Assembly: GCA_030152265.1 (NCBI GenBank)
Contig: JASLHQ010000107.1
Span: 1 to 8,760 of the forward strand
Length of the DNA: 8,760 nt
Direction of reading: 5' to 3'
Origin: Savagea sp.
GTDB taxonomy: Bacteria; Bacillota; Bacilli; Bacillales_A; Planococcaceae
The translations under genes were made by a program, and so were the position numbers. Positions 1 to 5,928 of the stretch are shown piece after piece. How positions within the stretch are numbered: the first letter of the stretch is position 1; each line of letters opens with the position of its first letter. The notes beneath the pieces are model-generated. The model was given only the letters and a program-made list of their open reading frames with translations, made no database searches and was not told the origin of the DNA.

Positions 1-318
1 TCAATATTCTTTTCGATTATTCCGCACACTGCGGATATTCAAGAACATGAGAATCACTAATACGATGAACCAACCATATAACCATTGAGGAGAAATAGAC
101 CACCTTTCGACTGCACCAATCGATAAGGGAACGAGTAAAAACACAATTCCAAGTAATACGTTCAAAAGACTTTGTTCTTTATGATATTGAGAGATGTCTC
201 GAATATGCTCCTTTTTAATTCCGATGAAAAGCCATTCATCTTTTCTATATCGATGCGCGTAGGCTAAACTAAACGCAATCATCGCTAAAAAAATGAGTAT
301 CCCATTCAAAAATAACAT
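1..318 (-). CDS. Small three-helix membrane protein (DUF3784-like)
   Basis: This 105-residue protein is complete; its TGA stop is the first three bases of the window. Three hydrophobic stretches are visible at about residues 3-21, 50-70 and 77-96, separated by a basic cytoplasmic-looking loop (AHRYRKDEW) and ended by a charged tail. The segment around residues 24-50 (a W-L-x-x-G core, then a charged stretch before the second helix) recalls DUF3784 membrane proteins of Bacillus, whose function is unknown; that assignment is from memory and tentative. The ATG at 318 is preceded by GGAGGAGAGG at good spacing. It follows the WYL gene by 27 bp on the same strand, so it is probably the last, or a late, gene of the same operon. 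It could be a regulatory target or accessory of the WYL regulator, but nothing in the sequence proves a role. Confidence 0.75.
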   Translation of the reverse strand: MLFLNGILIFLAMIAFSLAYAHRYRKDEWLFIGIKKEHIRDISQYHKEQSLLNVLLGIVFLLVPLSIGAVERWSISPQWLYGWFIVLVILMFLNIRSVRNNRKEY

Positions 319-345
319 ATCCCTCTCCTCCTCATCATATTGCTC

Positions 346-1443
346 TTATAAATCATAACGAGCCATCGCTTGACGCAAATCGTCTTTAATATCTTCCACT
401 AATGATCTCGGTGAAGTGACGGTCACATGAAGCGCATATTGCAGCGCCCATTTACGCATCGCTGTTTCGTTCACTTTCACGGTTACCGTTACTTCATCTT
501 CCGTCTGATTCGAAAAATATAAGTCATTCGTTCCGAACCAATCGATAAATTCATTTAACACGTATTTTTTAAAGCGTAAACTAACCGTCGTCGATTGTCC
601 ACCAAACATGTAAATATGTTCTGCTATATGCTGGGATAAGTCGAGTCCATTTTCTAACCCGCGTACTTTTCTCATCGGTTTCCTTCGCTCGTTTACGATT
701 TCAACATTCATCATACGGTCGACACGATAATGCGAGACATTATCGAATGGGTCGTTATTGCAGATGAGATAATACTTTCCGTCAGTTGCGACTAGTTCAT
801 ATGGGTTAATAAGATACGTCCGATCTTCTCCACGTGAGTTTTGACGGTTCGTCAACTGTAATTTATTGTGCTGATCTACCGTATAGTTCGCATATTGAAA
901 CGATACTTTTTTATTATCTTGCATCGCTTTTTCTAAACTTTCAATATGCTTAAACAAATCTTGAACGAGAAGCTGAGGCTTATTTGTTGTTCTCACTAAA
1001 TCTAAGCTCGATTCAAAATGTTTACTCGTAAGACTTTCTAATTTTTCAATCAATTGTTTGCGATCCGCATTCGGGATACGAGGTGAAAACAATAAACTGT
1101 CGATGAGTAACCGAAGTTCCTTCTGTTGAAAAGTATGCGCATATCCGAAGTTTGTCATCGTTTTATTTTTATTTGTATCTCGCGCTTCATCTTCTCCACT
1201 TTCTTTCTTCGGACCGTATAGCACTTTCGGTTCTTTTCTTAACGGATGTTCTGCTTCGTGACGAAGTAAATGTTCAAGATGACGTCTCACGGTCTTTCGT
1301 TTCTTATAGAGATTCTCATTATAATCGTATTGATTAACTAGTAGATCAATTAATTCTTTTTGTGTTATGCGGTTGTTTTGATCCGTATGTTCTTGCAAAA
1401 TTTCTAAAATGTCTAAAACTAATATTCTTCCCGCTTCATGCAT
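346..1443 (-). CDS. WYL-domain transcriptional regulator (HTH-WYL-WCX)
   Basis: This is a DNA-binding regulator of the DeoR-like HTH-WYL type. From the ATG at 1443 (365 aa) an N-terminal winged helix-turn-helix spans about residues 4-75 and includes the basic stretch KKRKTVRRHL. A WYL domain follows at about 168-253, with the eponymous motif in the variant form KYYLIC (about 223-228) and the conserved YRVDRM segment (about 239-244). A C-terminal WCX-like extension spans about 282-360. WYL domains bind ligands such as nucleic acids or nucleotides in known family members and often control stress, DNA-damage or phage-defence genes. The frame stays open to a TTG at 1485 and also has an ATG at 1467, but only the ATG at 1443 has a good ribosome site (GGCGGGGG, about 5 nt away), so I chose it. 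The gene lies 38 bp after the DUF1871-like gene, in a five-gene cluster that it probably regulates. The ligand is unknown. Confidence 0.88.
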   Translation of the reverse strand: MHEAGRILVLDILEILQEHTDQNNRITQKELIDLLVNQYDYNENLYKKRKTVRRHLEHLLRHEAEHPLRKEPKVLYGPKKESGEDEARDTNKNKTMTNFGYAHTFQQKELRLLIDSLLFSPRIPNADRKQLIEKLESLTSKHFESSLDLVRTTNKPQLLVQDLFKHIESLEKAMQDNKKVSFQYANYTVDQHNKLQLTNRQNSRGEDRTYLINPYELVATDGKYYLICNNDPFDNVSHYRVDRMMNVEIVNERRKPMRKVRGLENGLDLSQHIAEHIYMFGGQSTTVSLRFKKYVLNEFIDWFGTNDLYFSNQTEDEVTVTVKVNETAMRKWALQYALHVTVTSPRSLVEDIKDDLRQAMARYDL

Positions 1444-1481
1444 TTTATCCCCCGCCTTTGCGATCATATACAGACAGTATA

Positions 1482-1925
1482 TCAATCATGAATATAATCA
1501 TAAATCCATTGCGCTACGTGAATCGTTTCCGATAAAGGAAAATCTTCTTCAAACGACCTTTTAAATTCTCGACGAATCAGTTCTCCAATTTGTTCGACCG
1601 TATAGGCTGGTGTTAATTTGCTGTAAATCCGGTCTGATAAATAGTCATATTCATCAAGCGGTGCCCCGTCTGGATGTCCTGGCATGAGAACATACGGGTC
1701 AAATCGATTGATGGCCATCCGAACTTTTTGTTTTAAATTCATTTCTTCAGTATCGACACTTTCTAATCTCGCACCTAAAAGTAATTTTTCGTACCTTTCA
1801 TCATTTCGACTTTCCCAACCTATAACCATACGCCAAACCTTATCATCCAAATCTTCCCCATCTTCTAACTCGATTGTCATATGTTTCGTCAAATAAATGT
1901 TTACTTCCGCTTCTACTTTTCTCAT
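1482..1925 (-). CDS. DUF1871-like protein with N-terminal extension
   Basis: This is a 147-aa soluble protein of unknown function. Residues about 66-145 resemble the DUF1871 family (B. subtilis YugE type): a DPY/DPF motif at 76-78, then DGAPLDEYD (86-94), a predicted helix ending in RSFEEDFPL (123-131) and a final amphipathic helix. YugE-type proteins are short (under 100 aa), so the first 65 or so residues, rich in acidic and basic side chains, are an extra N-terminal part that I do not recognise. The ATG at 1925 has AAAGGGTG about 6 nt upstream; the GTG at 1934 in the same frame sits too close to that site to be the start. It follows the HD hydrolase gene by 14 bp and precedes the WYL gene by 38 bp, which argues for co-transcription and translational coupling. 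The family match is made by eye. Confidence 0.78.
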   Translation of the reverse strand: MRKVEAEVNIYLTKHMTIELEDGEDLDDKVWRMVIGWESRNDERYEKLLLGARLESVDTEEMNLKQKVRMAINRFDPYVLMPGHPDGAPLDEYDYLSDRIYSKLTPAYTVEQIGELIRREFKRSFEEDFPLSETIHVAQWIYDYIHD

Positions 1926-1939
1926 GATGAACACCCTTT

Positions 1940-2485
1940 CTACTGAAATGTCTCTCGTACTAAAGCGATATATTCCGCATATTCTTTCGTATCAGTCACA
2001 TAGTGAAATGCTTGGCCGAGCGATGTGTAATACCACTTTTGCTCTTGTTTGCCCGCATTGAATTTTTCCCATACTGCTTCTCCGCGCACAGCATATTCTT
2101 TTGCGATCGCCCGCATATTCGATAATTTATCAGATAATGTCGCAATTTCAACAGCTCGTAATTCATTTTGTTTTAAAAATTGAATCGTCGCTTCTTTTCG
2201 CTCTTTCCACGTTTTTGATTTATCTTCACTTTGTGACTGGACGAGTGTCGCTACTCTTTCATTGAATAGTTCGACGAGCGTCTCGTACGTGACGAATGCA
2301 TCTTCCATCGTATCGTGCAAAATCGCTGCTGCGACAACTTCTTCATCGATCACACCCGCTTCATTCGTCAAGCTAGAGGCGATGACGCCCGCCTCTAAAC
2401 AGTGCATAATGTAAGGTATATCCGTTCCTTTTCTCGTTTGATTTTGGTGACAAACCGTCGCAAATTGAATCGCTTTATGAATCAT
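1940..2485 (-). CDS. RelA/SpoT/MESH1-like HD hydrolase (candidate small alarmone hydrolase)
   Basis: This 181-aa single-domain HD phosphohydrolase matches the hydrolase half of RelA/SpoT and the stand-alone MESH1/SAH enzymes, which remove the 3'-pyrophosphate of (p)ppGpp with Mn2+. The visible signature is a FATVCHQNQTRKGTDIPYIMH start (H28 is the first metal ligand), LHDTMED (H57, D58 and the catalytic pair E61, D62), an SEDK segment (86-89), and LSDKLSNMR, in which D119 is the last metal ligand. All four expected ligands are intact. The C-terminal helices (AVWEKFNAGKQEQKWYYTSL) fit the SAH fold. No synthetase, TGS or ACT domain is present. The ATG at 2485 follows GAGGAGTGG. It is the second gene of the five-gene cluster. 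Substrates could be (p)ppGpp, another hyperphosphorylated nucleotide, or NADPH (reported for MESH1); the sequence cannot tell which. Confidence 0.85.
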   Translation of the reverse strand: MIHKAIQFATVCHQNQTRKGTDIPYIMHCLEAGVIASSLTNEAGVIDEEVVAAAILHDTMEDAFVTYETLVELFNERVATLVQSQSEDKSKTWKERKEATIQFLKQNELRAVEIATLSDKLSNMRAIAKEYAVRGEAVWEKFNAGKQEQKWYYTSLGQAFHYVTDTKEYAEYIALVRETFQ

Positions 2486-2518
2486 ATGTATCCACTCCTC
2501 TTTATTTTTAATAGTCGA

Positions 2519-2538
2519 GACTCGCTTTTACACGAGTC
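2519..2538. repeat. Short inverted repeat at the junction of the first two cluster genes
   Basis: GACTCG at 2519-2524 and CGAGTC at 2533-2538 form a perfect 6-bp dyad with an 8-base spacer that contains the stop codon of the 194-aa gene. On the minus strand there is no T-run after it, so it is not a convincing terminator. It could be a small mRNA hairpin that tunes expression of the next gene. It may also be chance. Confidence 0.35.
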
Positions 2539-3112
2539 CTGCTTCACGCAATGAGATACATTCTTCTTTCAAGATGCCGTGCTGTTCATAAAACGCCCAA
2601 ACATCTTCACTTTGAAGAACATCCCGCTTTGGCAAACGACTATGTTCTTCTGCTGTTAACACGACGAAAGCTGTACCTTCATGAATTTTTTCTAAATACG
2701 CTAACATATCTTCCCCATTCCGAATCGCTTGTTCATCTCCAGACGGTAGTTGCATACGACGAAGCGCCTCATCTTTAATTGTTTTCAATTCTAACGTATG
2801 CTCTAAGTGGAATTTACGTGCTAAGTCTCCCCCTTGAACGAAAAGAGCTCTCGCATTTTTAGACCAAGGGAAATCGTACGGCTTGTTGTGGCTATAACGT
2901 TCTTTCGGAATACGCGCTTCTTCCCACATTTTTTGTAATGCGTTGCGATCGACGACGTTGACAGATGCTAATGAATAGCGCTCCCCTGTTTCATTCATCG
3001 CATTTTTATAACGGATGTGCGCATGGAAAACATCGAAAATATATTGCGCATCTGCCAAGTTTCTTTCTGGACCTAAATTTTCCAATTGATGTTCGAATAA
3101 TGTTTGTTTCAT
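2528..3112 (-). CDS. Uncharacterised 194-aa cytosolic protein
   Basis: I do not recognise this protein. It has no signal peptide or membrane segment. It is rich in charged residues and looks mixed alpha/beta: a helical N-terminus (about 1-40), a region with SLASVNVVDR (47-56) and a basic patch ERYSHNKPYDFPW, a long helical stretch (about 98-145), then a beta-like EGTAFVVLTAEEHSRLP segment (about 145-161) and an acidic, aromatic C-terminus. There are no Cys residues apart from one near the end and no obvious catalytic motif. The start ATG at 3112 has a strong GAGGAGAG site about 9 nt upstream. It is the first gene of the cluster, 42 bp before the HD hydrolase, and the candidate promoter and 18-nt repeats lie upstream of it. 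Position and codon use are consistent with a real gene; the function is open. Confidence 0.75.
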   Translation of the reverse strand: MKQTLFEHQLENLGPERNLADAQYIFDVFHAHIRYKNAMNETGERYSLASVNVVDRNALQKMWEEARIPKERYSHNKPYDFPWSKNARALFVQGGDLARKFHLEHTLELKTIKDEALRRMQLPSGDEQAIRNGEDMLAYLEKIHEGTAFVVLTAEEHSRLPKRDVLQSEDVWAFYEQHGILKEECISLREAGLV

Positions 3113-3178
3113 TACAATCTCTCCTCATTTTAAATGTTATTGTTCTTACTTGTATCGTTAGTTTACAATTTTGATTAG

Positions 3179-3196
3179 GTCGTTTTTGACCCATTT
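3179..3196. repeat. 18-nt repeat copy A with internal dyad (candidate operator)
   Basis: This is one of two copies of GTCRTTTTTGACYCATTT, identical at 16 of 18 positions. Here GGTC/GACC arms (3178-3181 and 3188-3191) flank a T-rich centre. It lies about 70 bp upstream of the ATG of the 194-aa gene. Its repetition plus internal symmetry fits a binding site for a dimeric regulator, such as the WYL protein of the same cluster, or a small RNA hairpin in the leader. Confidence 0.5.
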
Positions 3197-3277
3197 CATT
3201 CCATCATTGAAATCTTTTACTTTTCTTTTCAATCTGCCCCTTCCTTCTTTCTATCTTTAGTATACAAAACGTTATGT

Positions 3278-3295
3278 GTCATTTTTGACTCATTT
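3278..3295. repeat. 18-nt repeat copy B with internal dyad (candidate operator)
   Basis: This is the second copy of GTCRTTTTTGACYCATTT, 99 bp from copy A in the same orientation. Its core GTCA/TGAC arms (3278-3281 and 3286-3289) flank a TTTT centre. It lies about 30 bp downstream of the candidate -10 element, a common place for a repressor site. The two differences from copy A swap G for A and C for T. Confidence 0.5.
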
Positions 3296-3324
3296 TGATG
3301 TTTTGTGCAAAGTTATTTATTTTC

Positions 3325-3355
3325 TTTTATAAAAGCTATCGAAACACGCTTTCAA
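3325..3355 (-). promoter_or_regulatory. Candidate sigma-A promoter of the five-gene cluster
   Basis: On the minus strand TTGAAA (3355-3350) is followed after 18 bp by TATAAA (3331-3326); each box matches the sigma-A consensus at 5 of 6 positions. The predicted start near 3319 would give a leader of about 205 nt. The -35 box reads TTGAAAGCG, which is also the left half of a CcpA cre site, although the right half is not conserved. The same TTGAAAGCG-N15-TATAAAA layout recurs at 5874-5904. I found no better promoter closer to the gene. Confidence 0.5.
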
Positions 3356-3386
3356 CATACGATTACGAAAGAACAAACGACATAAA

Positions 3387-3416
3387 AAAGCTGTCCTATT
3401 CGAATAGGACAGCTTT
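3387..3416 (-). terminator. Intrinsic terminator of the aceA-glcB operon
   Basis: A perfect 30-bp palindrome is centred between 3401 and 3402, with arms running from AAAGCTGTCC to GGACAGCTTT. On the minus strand the stem is followed directly by TTTTTT (3390-3385, partly shared with the stem base). On the plus strand the following run is much poorer (TTTCGTTT). It lies about 50 bp after the glcB stop codon, so it most likely ends the glyoxylate operon. Confidence 0.88.
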
Positions 3417-3467
3417 CGTTTGGGGTTATTACTATTATGTTATTTGATTTAGGGAGTGGTAGGGAGG

Positions 3468-5645
3468 TTAAGAAGCATGCATCGACATAGCGCGTTTTTT
3501 CGCTTCGAGTCGATATTTTTTCAAAATCGCTTCCGTATAACCATTTGGTTGTTCTTTTCCTTTAAATATTAAATCTTGTGCCGCTAAAAATGCGACGGAA
3601 TCATCATAATTTGGCGCCATCGGACGGTAAAGGGGATCGTGGAGATTTTGTTCGTCCACTTTTTGCGCCATACGTTCAAGCACTTCACGCACTTGTTCTT
3701 CTGTACAAATTCGATGCGCGAGCCAGTTCGCAATATGCTGACTGGAAATACGCAATGTCGCGCGGTCTTCCATTAACCCGACATCGTTAATGTCCGGAAC
3801 TGTCGAACATCCGACACCTTGATCGATCCAGCGAACGACATATCCTAAAATACTTTGGGCATTGTTTTCGAGCTCTTCTACAATTTCTTCTTCTGTCCAG
3901 TTCGCTTCTTCTGCTAACGGAATCGTCAACATGTCATCTACATAGTCTCGCTCTGTATCAATCGTTCGTTGCACTTCTTCAACATTCACTTTGTGGTAAT
4001 GTAACGCGTGGATCGTTGCTGCAGTCGGCGAAGGGACCCAAGCCGTCGTCGCTCCTGATTGAGGATGAGCGATTTTTTGTTCAAGCATCGCTTGCATTTC
4101 GTTCGGCATCGCCCACATTCCTTTTCCGATCTGTGCTTTTCCTTTCAAACCGTTACGCAATCCTGTCGCTACGTTAGACTGTTCATACGCTTTTAACCAA
4201 GCGGTTGACTTCATATCGTTTTTTCTCACCATCGGACCTGCTTCCATCGACGTATGAATTTCATCGCCTGTCCGATCTAAAAATCCTGTATTAATGAAGA
4301 CGACGCGGTGGCGAATTTCGCGAATGCAATTTTGTAAATTGATACTCGTCCTACGTTCTTCATCCATTAAGCCCATCTTAATCGTGTAACGCTCTAATCC
4401 GAGCAAATCTTCAATCGCATTAAACAAGTCATTCGCAAATGCGACTTCTTCCGAGCCATGCATTTTCGGCTTCACGATGTAAATGGATCCTTTTCGCGAA
4501 TTACGATGCGACGTCTGGCCTTCGATGTTATATTTCGCAATTAATGACGTCATAACACCGTCTAATATTCCTTCATACACTTCTTCCCCATCTTCTAAAA
4601 GAATGGCGTTATTTTGCATAAAGTGTCCAACATTTCGAATGAACATTAATGAACGTCCTGGTAACGTCATTTCATTGCCGTGACGGTCGAAGAATACTTT
4701 ATCGTCTTGCAAACGACGCGTAACCGTTCGATCTCCACGTTTAAAGGTTGACGTTAAATCTCCACGCATTAAACCGAGCCAGTTTTGATAAATGTGAAGT
4801 TTATCTTCAGCATCGACCGCTGTTACAGAGTCTTCACAGTCCATCAATGTTGAAAGTGCCGCTTCAATCACGATATCTTTCACATGCGCACGATCGGTCT
4901 TTCCAACAGGGTGTGACGGATCGATTTGCACTTCGACATGTAATTGATGATGTTCTAACAAAACGGACGTTAAGGAGTCTTGTCCTAAATAACCGACGAA
5001 CTGTTCATCACGTTGTAAAGTCGTTTTTTCTTCATTCGATAACGTGACGATTAACGTCCCAGACTGAACCTCATAGTGAACCGCATCTGCATGACTTCCT
5101 TTTTGAAGCGGCGCAATTTGATCGAGAAACTTCTTCCCGAACTCAATCACTTTCTCGCCACGTTTCGGGTTGTAGCTGTCGCCTTGTTCGTATCCAGGTT
5201 CTTCTGGAATAATGTCAGAGCCGTACAATGCATCGTATAAACTTCCCCATCGCGCATTCGCTGCATTCAATGCGTAACGTGCATTGTCGAGTGGCACGAC
5301 AAGTTGTGATCCTGCTTGTTTCGCAATTTCATCGTCGACATTTTGCGGTTCGACAGGCTCCGCACTTTTCGGCTCTTCTAAGTATCCGATGTCTTTTAGA
5401 AATTGGCGATACTCTTCTTTTTGCGCACGCCAATCATTTTTTTCATGCCACGATGAAATTTGGCGCTGTAACTCATCTCTTTTTTCAAGCAATGCACGAT
5501 TTCGCGGTGTGAATGCCGTAATGAGCTTCTCAAAATCCGTCCAAAATGTTGGCGCGTCCATTTGTAACCCTCGTAAAACATGCTCATTCACCCAATGATA
5601 CAACGTTTTTTCAATCTGAATGGAACCGTGATCTACATATTCCAT
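3468..5645 (-). CDS. glcB: Malate synthase G
   Basis: This enzyme condenses glyoxylate and acetyl-CoA to malate, the second step of the glyoxylate shunt, in the cytosol with Mg2+. At 725 residues it has the full length of the G isoform (about 720 aa), not the roughly 530 aa of the A isoform. Visible motifs are SLMFIRNVGH with the glyoxylate-binding Arg337, the VKPKMHG segment (391-397), MDEERRT with the Mg2+ ligand Glu429, NTGFLDRTGDEIHT with the ligand Asp457, GVGCSTVPDIN with the conserved Cys613, and MEDRATLRISSQHIANWL with the catalytic base Asp627. All key residues are present, so it should be active. The start ATG at 5645 follows AAGGAGAGGAG. It lies 90 bp after the small zinc-ribbon-like gene and downstream of aceA on the same strand, and it ends before a strong terminator. 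Residue roles come from knowledge of the E. coli and M. tuberculosis enzymes. Confidence 0.97.
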   Translation of the reverse strand: MEYVDHGSIQIEKTLYHWVNEHVLRGLQMDAPTFWTDFEKLITAFTPRNRALLEKRDELQRQISSWHEKNDWRAQKEEYRQFLKDIGYLEEPKSAEPVEPQNVDDEIAKQAGSQLVVPLDNARYALNAANARWGSLYDALYGSDIIPEEPGYEQGDSYNPKRGEKVIEFGKKFLDQIAPLQKGSHADAVHYEVQSGTLIVTLSNEEKTTLQRDEQFVGYLGQDSLTSVLLEHHQLHVEVQIDPSHPVGKTDRAHVKDIVIEAALSTLMDCEDSVTAVDAEDKLHIYQNWLGLMRGDLTSTFKRGDRTVTRRLQDDKVFFDRHGNEMTLPGRSLMFIRNVGHFMQNNAILLEDGEEVYEGILDGVMTSLIAKYNIEGQTSHRNSRKGSIYIVKPKMHGSEEVAFANDLFNAIEDLLGLERYTIKMGLMDEERRTSINLQNCIREIRHRVVFINTGFLDRTGDEIHTSMEAGPMVRKNDMKSTAWLKAYEQSNVATGLRNGLKGKAQIGKGMWAMPNEMQAMLEQKIAHPQSGATTAWVPSPTAATIHALHYHKVNVEEVQRTIDTERDYVDDMLTIPLAEEANWTEEEIVEELENNAQSILGYVVRWIDQGVGCSTVPDINDVGLMEDRATLRISSQHIANWLAHRICTEEQVREVLERMAQKVDEQNLHDPLYRPMAPNYDDSVAFLAAQDLIFKGKEQPNGYTEAILKKYRLEAKKRAMSMHAS

Positions 5646-5670
5646 ATTCTCCTCTCCTTTCCATCAATGA

Positions 5671-5726
5671 AAAGACCCCCCACCCTCACCGGCAATGAAT
5701 CATGTGGGCGTGGATGGGTAGCCTTT
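5671..5726 (-). other. Imperfect G+C-rich hairpin between the small gene and glcB (weak attenuator?)
   Basis: Arms ACCC, CCAC and CTCAC on one side pair with GTGGG, GTGG and GGGT on the other around a 14-base loop, giving about 13 pairs with small mismatches, plus an outer AAAG/CTTT pair. On the minus strand the stem ends in TCTTTTC, a weak T-tract. It could attenuate transcription into glcB or stabilise the ends of processed mRNA. It ends just before the glcB ribosome site. Confidence 0.4.
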
Positions 5727-5735
5727 CAATGTATA

Positions 5736-5858
5736 TTAACCTTCATGCTTTCCAACACAACGCTCACATTCTGTATGAAGTGATTCAATTTCTTCACGAA
5801 TCGGTTGGCCACATTGTTGACAAATTTTCTCTGAGTGTTTGTATGTTGTATTCATCAT
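5736..5858 (-). CDS. YhfH-like four-cysteine (zinc-ribbon-like) 40-aa protein
   Basis: This short gene is easy to overlook. It translates to 40 residues with two Cys pairs, CQQCGQPI (Cys13, Cys16) and ECERCVG (Cys31, Cys34), joined by an acidic helix-like linker. That spacing fits a small zinc ribbon, and the CxxCGxxI-EE...-ECxxCxG layout resembles the YhfH family of Bacillus miniproteins, whose function is unknown. Two adjacent ATG codons (5858 and 5855) follow AAAGGATGATG at usable spacing. It sits between aceA (70 bp upstream) and glcB (90 bp downstream) on the same strand, so it is very likely carried on the glyoxylate operon mRNA. Zinc binding, and any role in regulating or stabilising the operon enzymes, are inferences. 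Confidence 0.8.
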   Translation of the reverse strand: MMNTTYKHSEKICQQCGQPIREEIESLHTECERCVGKHEG

Positions 5859-5873
5859 AGTTCATCATCCTTT

Positions 5874-5904
5874 TTTTATAGTAGTGAATCACCTCCGCTT
5901 TCAA
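5874..5904 (-). promoter_or_regulatory. Candidate internal promoter for the small gene and glcB
   Basis: On the minus strand TTGAAA (5904-5899), 18 bp, then TATAAA (5880-5875) match the sigma-A consensus at 5 of 6 positions in each box. The predicted start near 5868 would leave only about 10 nt ahead of the ATG at 5858. As at 3325-3355, the -35 reads TTGAAAGCG, a cre-like left half. The spacer also contains the orphan Shine-Dalgarno sequence, so promoter and RNA interpretations overlap. Confidence 0.4.
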
Positions 5905-5914
5905 GAAGGCGATT
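5887..5914 (-). other. Minus-strand RNA hairpin containing a near-consensus Shine-Dalgarno
   Basis: Read on the minus strand, AATCGCCTTC (5914-5905) can pair with GGAGGTGATT (5896-5887) over 10 bp around an 8-base loop. Two of those pairs are G-U, so the stem forms well only in RNA of the minus strand. The 3' arm is almost the exact complement of the 16S 3' end, but the nearest ATG is more than 20 nt away. It lies 15 bp after the aceA stop codon and has no T-run, so it is not a terminator; an mRNA-stabilising or processing element is possible. Confidence 0.45.
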
Positions 5915-5928
5915 ATGTTGTTTGACCA

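Larger units (their letters stand above)
3113..3467. other. 355-bp gene-free region between the glcB terminator and the five-gene cluster
   Basis: I find no credible coding sequence here on either strand. It holds, from right to left, the glcB terminator (3387-3416), a candidate minus-strand promoter (3325-3355) and an A/T-rich leader of about 200 nt. The leader contains two copies of an 18-nt repeat (3278-3295 and 3179-3196) and ends in the ribosome site of the 194-aa gene. A purine-rich G-run stretch at about 3450-3467 lies between the glcB stop codon and its terminator. The long leader may carry cis-regulation. Confidence 0.6.

Noticed and set aside
1444..1485. TTG (1485) or ATG (1467) start for the WYL gene, overlapping the preceding stop codon
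   Set aside because: Neither has a ribosome site, while the ATG at 1443 has GGCGGGGG at good distance and begins right at the HTH domain.
2519..2538. Dyad between the 194-aa gene and the HD gene as a terminator
   Set aside because: The stem is only 6 bp, there is no T-run on the minus strand and the next gene starts 42 bp on.
4748..5047. Plus-strand reading frames of 60-100 codons opposite glcB (also 5228-5512 and 5284-5598)
   Set aside because: They lie antisense to a highly conserved malate synthase, show no family resemblance and lack good ribosome sites.
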